DNA of 64,000 nt from Trifolium pratense. Its lineage: Eukaryota; Streptophyta; Magnoliopsida; Fabales; Fabaceae. The notes beneath the pieces were generated by a model. The model saw only the letters and a program-made list of their open reading frames with translations. It made no database searches and was not told the DNA's origin. Of this stretch, positions 56,396-64,000 are shown piece by piece. The DNA lies in the NCBI RefSeq assembly GCF_020283565.1, contig NC_060059.1, forward strand, positions 29,833,838 to 29,897,837. The letters are read 5' to 3'. Both the position numbers and the translations under genes were made by a program. The stretch's first letter is position 1, and every line of letters begins with the position of its first letter.

Positions 56396-58840
56396 TCAAC
56401 CTTCTGCACGTTTTCCTTGAGCCAAGCTTACACGCAATGTTCGTCCTTCTAGTTCCTGATCAAGTGCACAAATTACAAAGAAGCAATAAGCTTGTTTACA
56501 CGCACAAACGTTACGTATAACCAAAATTTTAAATCACGATTGCAGCCGCACTGCTATTTTTATATTATTAAGAATTGTGGTCACAAAGACATAAACAATT
56601 CTTTTTTTACAAATACAAATGTATAGCCAAGGCTATAGGCTCGTTGAATACATCAGCGTAGCGCACGTGCAGCCAAGAACATCTAAGGGCATCACAGACC
56701 TGTTATTGCCTCAAACTTTCATCACCGAAGCGGCCATTATGTTTGATATTACAGAGAATTGTAGTCAAATACTGCTAATGCAGCCTCAATCATTGTTACA
56801 TTGTGGTTACGAAGACATAAAAGAAATTATGTCGGTCTAAATTGCAATCGCGTACTTCTTTCTTAAAAAAAAGACTGTTCATAAAAGATTGAATAGATGA
56901 GAAGTAACATACCACATTATCCATGTCTGTAAGGGCAGCTTCCATTTCTGATTTACTGGCGTAAGAAACAAAGCCATAACCACGGGACCTTCCAGTTTCG
57001 CCATCATATAACACCCTAGCTCCAACCACAGTTCCATGTTTTTGAAAGGCTTGTGTAAGAATCTCAGAAGTTACACTCCAAGACAAGTTCCCAACAAAAA
57101 GTTTGTACTCAGTTTCAGGGTACAATGGTACTTTTGCTTTCGGTTTGTCCGAGAAGTTCACCCGCAAGAATCGCCCCATGAACTCCTAAGAATTTGTTCA
57201 TTTACAAATTTTAGTATGCGAAAAAAAAATTTAAGCATTACATAGAAATTGAACATATAAAGTGATTCTTACTTTTTTATCAAGATTTTTGATCACTGCA
57301 TTACAATCTTCAATACAACTCATTGTGACAAATGCAAAGCCTCTACTTTTTCCAGTGTCCCTGTCATAAAGAACCTAAAGACATGTGTATAAATCATTAA
57401 CATTAGTGTAAAAATCAAGGAATGAAACGTAAACATGGAATAAATCATATCATACAATGCATTTTTGAGGGATGTATGAATACTGAAAAATAATGGCAGA
57501 AAATTTTGGTTTGTCTTTTTTTCTTTCTTTTTATTGTTAATACGTGTATCAATTTAATTTCTCTTTATCTTGCAAATTTCTTATCATTAAACAAATGATC
57601 TTAAATTCTAAATATCAAAAAATTATAAATTTACTTGCATTATTGCATGTCTAACTTCTGAGACAATTTAAACCAAGTGAAGTTGTCCAGTCCGACAATA
57701 TCGGCATTTGCCAATTGAACTAGGCCTTATGGACTATGTCCCTTAGTTAGAAGAGTATTGAAATAAATTAAAAACAGCTTATAAACAGACATATATTTAG
57801 GGATAAATAGTGTGTAACTCTGATTTCTCTCAGCTTAGGATATATTAGTAACATTATTTGAGCTTATATTTAGGGCCTGTTTGGATTGTCTTATTTGAGC
57901 TTATCTATTGGCGTTAATTTTGTGAGATTGTTTGGGAGAACTTATGAAAACGGTGTATGATAATTTTCATAAGTTCTTCTCAGCCTATTTTCATAAGTTC
58001 TCTGATATAGCTTATGAAAACAGCATGTAGCATATATAAAAACAATATATCTTTATTTTATCATTTGCTATAAAAATAGCTTATCTAGCTTATACATGAG
58101 TGCTTGTTATGATACGCGTGTGTGTTATAAGCTGCAAATAAGATGTTTATCCAAACATGCCCTTAGAGAAAGATATATAGTGACTTAAATAAACTAAATT
58201 TACAAATACAATCCTATCTTAGCTAGCATATGATCTTCTAGTTCTCATGGATCCAATTTCAAGGTACCTAATTAATTTCATGGAGATAAATAAATATTGA
58301 AAAGAGTTTTTTTTAAACATGCTAAATTCGTTCATCCAAATTGACATTAGAGAGAATCGAACCTGAGACCTTAGGAATGAGCACACTCCCTGGTCTCAAG
58401 CCAATACCACCGGACCAACCAAGTGGGTTAATATTGAAAAGAGTTAGATAATGAAGTACCTCAATTAGTTCTGCACTACCATATTCTTCAATTAACCCTG
58501 CAAGTTGTGCACTATCAACACCATAAGGTAAATTACCAAAATAAAGCTTAGTCGTAGTATACACTTTTTCTTCTCCTTCTTTTACTTCCTCCTCAACCAC
58601 AACCTCCTCTTCAGCAGGAGCAACAATAGCTTCTTCCTGTGCAACAGCAGCTGAAATTCTAGGCATCCATAACTTGTATGATGAGATTGTTGTGCCAATG
58701 GATAAAGGTTCAAGTGAGTAAGAATAAGAGAATTGTGACATAGAAGATGGTGCAAACATGCAGTTTTTGGAACGGAGACATTTGACAGTGTTGATGGAAG
58801 ATGAAAACAATGAGGCTATGCCTGCAGCAGCAGTAGCCAT
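56396..58840 (-). CDS. Chloroplast ribonucleoprotein with two RRM domains (cpRNP)
   Basis: Four exons, 58840-58460, 57374-57273, 57185-56913 and 56455-56396, all GT-AG and phase 0, give 271 residues. Residues 1-62 form a Ser/Ala-rich transit peptide; 66-91 form an acidic linker typical of cpRNPs. RRM1 has RNP2 LYFGNL (99-104) and RNP1 RGFAFVTM (138-145). RRM2 has RNP2 LFVGNL (189-194) and RNP1 RGYGFVSY (229-236). It ends RVSLAQGKRAEG. cpRNPs bind many plastid mRNAs in the stroma and aid their stability, splicing and editing. The linker PLYPETEYKLFVGNLSW is closest to the Arabidopsis CP28A-type protein, a moderate-confidence assignment. Intron 1 carries a SINE and a MITE. Short ORFs at 56619 and 57036 are shadows. 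Confidence 0.93.
57873..58162. mobile_element. MITE in intron 1 of the cpRNP gene
   Basis: The ends GGGCCTGTTTGGATTGTC and the inverted TTTATCCAAACATGCCC bound a 290-bp element flanked by TTA (57870-57872 and 58163-58165). The arms carry TTATTTGAGCTTAT motifs. Same family as 8901-9098. Confidence 0.75.
58309..58429 (-). mobile_element. SINE in intron 1 of the cpRNP gene
   Basis: On the minus strand: AACCCACTTGGTTGGTCCGG head, then GAGACCAGGGAGTGTGC, B box GGTTCGATTCTC and a poly-A tail. The flanks AATATTGAAAAGAGTT at 58293-58308 and 58430-58445 are identical (16 bp). Same family as 17908-18130. It sits 15-30 bp from the exon 1 donor. Confidence 0.85.
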
Positions 58841-58897
58841 GTTGTGATGATGGTAGTGGTGTAAAACTTAAAAGTGGAACAAGTTAGAGTTAGAGAG

Positions 58898-58903
58898 TTT
58901 ATA
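58898..58903 (-). promoter_or_regulatory. TATA box of the cpRNP gene
   Basis: TATAAA on the minus strand (in CATATAAACTC), 58 bp before the start codon. Confidence 0.5.
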
Positions 58904-60064
58904 TGAAAGTGGGAGATTTTGTGTGGTGATTATTGATGAGGTGGATAGATTGTGTCCACTGTCATGTGATATAGGAGAAAGATATATTGGTCAGGATAAG
59001 ATCAGTGTAACAACATAACATGAAATAATTTTTCTCAAAAAAAAAAAACATAACATGAAATAATGTACATGCATGTCACTAGTGTGCATAACAATTTTTT
59101 TTTCTTTAATATTTTAATTACTACGTTTAGCTCGGTTGGTAGTCGTCATGAAGATTGATTCGAAGTTAGATTCAAATTTAAGATTATTTACTTCTTCACA
59201 CTTAAAACGTGTAAGTCTAATTACTTGTCTATTTGACAAACAAATTACTCCCACCGTACTTTTTGTAAGCATTCGTAGCATATTTCACATAAATTTTAAA
59301 AATTGATAGTGTAATTATTTTTTGTTATCATGATACATGTATAAAATTTTTACCGTCGTTAGTAATGTTAATCTCTGTTGAGAAATCTATGGACACACAA
59401 GGTGGGCTCTCCCCTCTCAATCGAATATTTTTCATACGCAAATCTATGATCGGACCTGACCACATGCTTAAAGAGATCTAAAACTCTTACCACTTGAATA
59501 AATCATTGTTGGTAAATTTAGTAGTGTAATTAATATGTAAATTTTGTGTATGACTCTTACTGAATTACTCAATGTTGATTACCCAAGTTAGCAGATGGTC
59601 AAAGATTCGATTACTAACTCTTGTGTATGAAAAAAAAATAGTTGGAAGAGGAAAATCTACCTCGTAAGTCTCATAAGTTCTCCGAGATTTTTTTTTTTAC
59701 AAAAATAATCACCGTTAAAATAAATAATCTAGATCATTTGTACCAAAAAAAATTCTAGAACATTATAGACACCATAATAGTGTTCGTAGTAACAAAGTAT
59801 TTGTGAAAACAAAACCTTCAAAATAAATATTTTAAAAGGACAATTAAGAGAGTTAGTAGTACTCAACACTTACATTGTTTGCCTATCATTTAAGAAAGGC
59901 AAATACTAGGGTTATAAAGCATCGGCATTCATCCAAATATCACCAAAAGAAGTTGCAAAAATATAAGTGAAAAATAAAATTTCATTCAAAAGCCTAAAAG
60001 AAGTTAAGGGGAGATAAATTTATTTGACGATTTGATTCCATTTATGCATTAGAGTGTGTGACGA
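58904..60064. other. Intergenic; probable SINE at about 59124-59243
   Basis: No gene. 59124-59243 on the plus strand has the A-box-like TAGCTCGGTTGGTAG and a weak B box (TTAGATTCAAA) with a possible AATTACT flank on both sides. A shorter tRNA-like piece is at 59580-59640 (AGATTCGATTAC then A-run). Confidence 0.4.
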
Positions 60065-60473
60065 ACATGGAGGCCCCCTTACAGGTTTGTCGAAACTGAA
60101 TGTGGATGCCGGATGTTTTAATGGTGGTTTTATTGGTTGTGGTATGGTTATCAGATACAAATAGAGGGACAGTTATTTTTGCTGCAAGTTAGATGATGCC
60201 TCCAATGGATTCTAACAACTAACCAAAATGGACACTTCATTATTGAAACAGACTCTCTGAAGTTGTTGTGCATTGTTTGCATGGTGCTAAATGTTTGTCT
60301 TTAATCGAGAATATCATTCTTAAATGTTGTTGCTCATTGCTTAGTAGGAATAACAAAAGATAACAAAAGAATTTGGATCTTGTTCTTGGGTGGTATACGT
60401 CCCAGAACCCGCAACTGCTGCTGTTTGTATGGATTTGCTTTCGTTGAATTGAATGCATATTTGACTGTCAAAA
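60065..60473 (+). pseudogene. LINE-type RNase H (RVT_3) 3' fragment
   Basis: The plus strand reads LSKLNVDAGCFNGGFIGCGM followed by VIR, then with frame changes ETDSLKLLCIV, and near the end a WVVYVPEP, AVCMDLLSLN motif, terminating before an A-run at 60469. This is the order of the plant RNase H domain found at the C-terminus of many LINE-like ORFs. It is broken by stops and frameshifts, and 5' truncated, as is usual for LINE copies. Confidence 0.7.
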
Positions 60474-62104
60474 AAAAACATGATGGAAAGATCATCTTGT
60501 GAAAAGCTCATCTGTTTTTAGAGTACTAGCTTTAACTCATCTTACAGAAAACCATTCACTTATTAAGGTTGTGATAATGTATGAATTCATCATCAAGAAC
60601 AATAATGTGTGAAAACACAATACAGAAAACCACAAAACACCATTACTTGATTAAGGAACAAATATTAGTTGACAATCATAGTAACGTTATCACTAAATGA
60701 GCATCAATCCTCTCAAAACAGTGTACCGTCTCTTTTGAATTTGTTGAATACTTAAACTTTTACAGTCATTACTTTGATAAGGACCAAAAAACAGGCTTTA
60801 TTAAATTCACCATGAAAATGTATTGGCCAATATTTCATTTAAGAGAACCAATAAATAAAGCTAAAACAATGCACCTGAGTAAATCCATTCAGAAAATGAC
60901 AGCAACTTATTGCAATATTCTGGTATGAGAGACGATTTCATAGAACAGCCATAGACAACAACAAAGAAAACAACTAGAGATGTTTTTTATTTTTTAATGG
61001 CTGAAAACAAGTAGCGATAACAATAGAAGGAACAAGAATACAACATTCTGTCCGTCTGGAAGCTACACTTAGAATGGCATCAACAAAGGTCATACGACAA
61101 TAGGGTTTAAATCCAAACCTTAATAATGGTGAGGACAAAGAACTCACTAAGAAGCAAGGAAGCAAAATCAAATACAATAATAACCGTAGGATACGCAAAA
61201 ACACATTAAGGATGAAATTAGCTGTTTGTATCCTAAAGCAAGAGGTGCAATTGGACACTGCAGACAGAGATATATTGGGTTTTCAAGTTTCATACAACTA
61301 CAACTACGAAGCATGGATCTGATTAAAGTGTTTCAGGACTTCTCTATCATGGCCTTGACTCAAAAACTAGCAGTTCTCAGGATTTAGCATTACAAATCTT
61401 TCATTAAGCAACTTTAGTCTTTTCGGTTAACACAAGCCTAAAACTACGACAGACAAGTAAACCCAGAAAGGCAAAAAGCATCATTCAGCCAAACAATATC
61501 AAAACAACAGATACCAAATCCAGTTACACATTCAAAATTCCTTGTCCAACAGATATCTAATTAAAGTATTTTAGAACTTTTCTATTAAGTCCTTTGACTA
61601 AATAATCTAGCAGGGCTCAGAAGTCCAAATCCCTTGGAATCCAAGAGAATCATTCAGACAACAGCAATCCATTCATTTAACCATATAATAGCAAAACAAA
61701 AACTAAACAGCCTAAACCCCTTGGTATCAAAAAGAACCATCGAAAATTCCTATTTCCAACCTTATAGCAGCAGGCACCAGGGTCTTAGATAGCTGCAACG
61801 GTGCAACCCTTGAAATTGTTAAGAGTTTCAGTCAACTATGGCTTCATTAACGGTGGCATTATGGTTTCAGCAACATCGAATTCGAAACCCATATGCCACA
61901 GCCCATATTACAATGGCGGACCTTTATTTTGAAACAGACAAACAACTATTTTGGTCTCTAAATGTCTTAGGCACTCTCATTATAGTCCCTAAATGTGTCG
62001 AAATTGAAAACACATCCCTAGTTCCTAATTTGTTAGTAAGTTTATGAACTAAATTGACCAACGAAAAACACAATCGAGGATTAAAATGACTACCTAAAAA
62101 CATA
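60474..62104. other. Intergenic region
   Basis: No supported gene. The minus ORF 60974-61258 shows no domain. The AACTAGCAG...CTCAGGATTTAG and AATCTAGCAGGGCTCAG stretches (about 61360 and 61605) are two diverged copies of a direct repeat. Confidence 0.45.
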
Positions 62105-62331
62105 GGGTCTGTTTGGATTTTGGTTATTTTTGAGCTTATGAAAATAGCTTATGCAAATAAATAAAATTTTATGTTAATTCTAATTCATAAGTTTTTACAA
62201 ACAAAAATTGCATCTTTATAAGATGTCTTTTCATAAACTATCTTGAACAACTTATAATAATAAGTAAAAACTTATTTATTTGCATAAGCTATTTCACATA
62301 AGCTCAAAAATAAGTCAATTCAAACGGTCCC
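62105..62331. mobile_element. MITE of the GGGTCYGTTTGG family downstream of TOM9
   Basis: GGGTCTGTTTGGATTTTGG and the inverted AATTCAAACGGTCCC bound 227 bp, flanked by ATA on both sides. The arms carry TTATTTTTGAGCTTATG. Confidence 0.8.
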
Positions 62332-62674
62332 ATATTCGAAAACCCAAACAGACTATCAAGAACCAAAATAGTGGTTTGCCCTGTTTAAAACCCTAAACCT
62401 CCAAAACCCTCATCATGCTTTAAAACAACAATAACTCCAAAATACTCATAAAACAAACAACACCAACCAACAATTCAATTCATATGAATATCATCATGCA
62501 ATTCAACTCAAATAAATTTATACTTCAATACAAATAACATAATATCACATGATTGATCAATCAGTCATTCAATTAAACTCAAATAAATTTATAAATCCTC
62601 ATAAAAACCACATAATCCAAATCTGAAACATCAAAATTCCAAAACCCAAAACCCTAAAATTTGATAATAGGGTT

Positions 62675-62944
62675 TTAATTAGCAAGAGGAATAGAATGAG
62701 CGGAAGGAGTTCCAAGAATATTAGCCTGTTGAGATTCAAGTTCATTGATCTGCTGTTCACGATCCATAGCAATGATGAGAGGAACAACAAGTATAAGGAA
62801 ACTTGTTCCGGCGATCCATGCTGCTTTACCGGTGCTACGGAGAAGCTGCTTCGCAACGCCGGTAGTATCTTTGGCAACTGACTTTGTGCGACGAACGACG
62901 GCGGAATCGGTAACCCTAGACAGTACTGATGAATTTTTCGACAT
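62675..62944 (-). CDS. TOM9: TOM9, mitochondrial import receptor subunit (TOM22-like)
   Basis: The product has 89 residues in one exon. Plant TOM9 is a shortened TOM22 that lacks most of the cytosolic acidic receptor domain. Here the basic N-terminus ([20 protein letters not shown]) leads to [20 protein letters not shown], a near-invariant plant TOM9 block. The single membrane helix spans about residues 41-60, and the tail [18 protein letters not shown] faces the intermembrane space. It helps organise the TOM translocase in the outer membrane, linking TOM40 pores. The ATG at 62944 was chosen because the upstream in-frame extension ([11 protein letters not shown]) is 5'UTR read-through of a poly-A run. 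Length is close to the usual 90-100 residues. Confidence 0.93.
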   Translation of the reverse strand: MSKNSSVLSRVTDSAVVRRTKSVAKDTTGVAKQLLRSTGKAAWIAGTSFLILVVPLIIAMDREQQINELESQQANILGTPSAHSIPLAN

Positions 62945-63277
62945 TTTAGAAAGTGGGTTTTGAGAGTACACGATGAGAGGTGTGTGTGTTAAATATTGTG
63001 GGTTGAATAGATTTTTGTTTCGTGTAAAAAAAAAAAAAAAAAACAAATTTGTTCTACAAATAGATTTATTTATTTATTTATTTTTATGCAAGATTTGGTC
63101 CACTAGTGTCAGTCTGTGTCTATTATGCAAACTAATGTATAAAAAAAATCTTATGTAATGGTGAGTTTGTTAATAAAAGTTTTTTGCTGCTAAAAAAACA
63201 GACATGTCTTATAAAAATGATCGGAGGAAGTATTTGACTTAAATACTTTTCTAAAAGGATTTAAAGAATATGTACAT
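62945..63277. other. TOM9 5' flank
   Basis: Contains a poly-A run (about 63027-63044) and T-rich DNA. No clear TATA box; TATTTAA on the minus strand near 62990 is a weak candidate. Confidence 0.4.
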
Positions 63278-63436
63278 ATAAATTAGGTTTTATACTATTT
63301 TATAAGTTCACACTAGTGAAAATTGTATTTTTATAAGCTATTTTATCATAAATTATCTTGACAAACTTATAATAATACATATAAATTGCATAGACTGTTT
63401 GCATAAGCTCAAAAATAAAGTTAATCCAAACGGACC
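63278..63436. mobile_element. 5'-truncated MITE, nearly identical to 8901-9098
   Basis: TTCACACTAGTGAAAATTGT followed by ATTTTTATAAGC, and the end CTCAAAAATAA..GTTAATCCAAACGGACC match the copy at 8901-9098 with few changes; the left terminus is missing. Confidence 0.7.
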
Positions 63437-64000
63437 TTAACGTTATTTTTACTCTTACTAGTTATTAAAAATGAGAAACATTCATTTAATTAATGTTTTT
63501 AATTTTTGTAAGGGGACAACTAGTAAGACATCATTAATTGTATTTTAGTTTTTTTTAAAAGAAACACAGTTTTGGGAAAAAAGTAAAAAATTTAAATAAC
63601 CAAAGATTAGAGACAGAGAGAATAGTAAAAGTTTAGTATTCTCTTCGGCATATCTAGCATTGAACTTATGCAAGTGAGTGCAAATCTACAACACTAAATA
63701 ATTGCACTCCTCTTTTATTTATACTTTTTGATATGATATCAATCTAAATGTGTTTTTTAAAGGGCAACAATTCAAGATAAAAGTAATGAAAATCATGATT
63801 CGAAAATCAAATCTTTTTAGTTTGTTTTTTCTCGATGAACTCTTCTCTAAACATACTTGCGAATAAATCATTCAAAAATACATGTAGTCTCAATACTAAA
63901 TAGTATGGACCAAAATTGAGTGCATGATACACACACACAGTTTACACCAATGATGTGTGCTCATTAACTCTTTTGATTACTATTTGATTTAGAGTTTAAT
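63437..64000. other. AT-rich end of the window
   Basis: No gene, RNA or repeat recognised. Confidence 0.5.

Noticed and set aside
56619..57245. Plus-strand ORFs over the cpRNP exons
   Set aside because: Antisense shadows of the four-exon minus-strand gene.
60974..61258. 94-residue Leu/Cys-rich ORF as a small membrane protein
   Set aside because: No domain, AT-rich codon use and no promoter or homologue known to me.

Overview
This is nuclear DNA from a flowering plant, most likely a legume close to Medicago. The evidence is short split genes with GT-AG introns, strongly AT-rich spacers, plant-only gene families, and dispersed repeats of the kind common in legumes: a TRIM with an initiator-Met primer site, tRNA-derived SINEs and MITEs with GGGYCYGTTTGGATT ends. 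The species call is inference. Splice sites were assigned by reading both strands, checking that each junction keeps the reading frame and comparing the product with the known family.

Seven protein genes can be supported. On the minus strand at the left edge is the 5' part of MSH1 (1-2130), the organelle MutS homologue. It is followed by CXIP4 (3200-4177, with a probable 2.4-kb 5'UTR intron reaching 6572). An R2R3-MYB factor (18501-20039, three exons) and an AMT1 ammonium transporter (36420-38099, two exons) lie on the plus strand. Three minus-strand genes occupy the right third: an unrecognised membrane protein with a 3.3-kb intron (49733-53979), a two-RRM chloroplast ribonucleoprotein (56396-58840, four exons) and the small mitochondrial import subunit TOM9 (62675-62944). 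They serve unrelated housekeeping or regulatory roles and do not form a pathway or cluster. A strictosidine-synthase-like pseudogene sits at 21971-22388.

Most of the rest is mobile DNA. The main items are: a Copia element with an intact 1375-codon gag-pol frame (24044-28491) whose 5' LTR is only 26 bp yet which has a perfect 5-bp target duplication; a Helitron remnant (helicase pseudogene 43013-44505, 3' terminus at 44668) flanked by 437-bp direct repeats, one of which starts exactly at the Helitron terminus; an internally deleted Copia-type element (45402-48314) nested in a SINE; a 1055-bp fold-back element with a 3 x 101-bp core array (31771-32825); several fold-back or MULE-type elements; at least six SINE loci with target duplications; TRIM copies; and MITEs, two of the insertions lying inside the ribonucleoprotein gene's first intron.

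No operon-like defence system, CRISPR array, rRNA or intact tRNA gene was seen. The most unusual signals are structural: the R-U5-only 5' end of the Copia element, the Helitron-anchored duplication and the large composite fold-back element.
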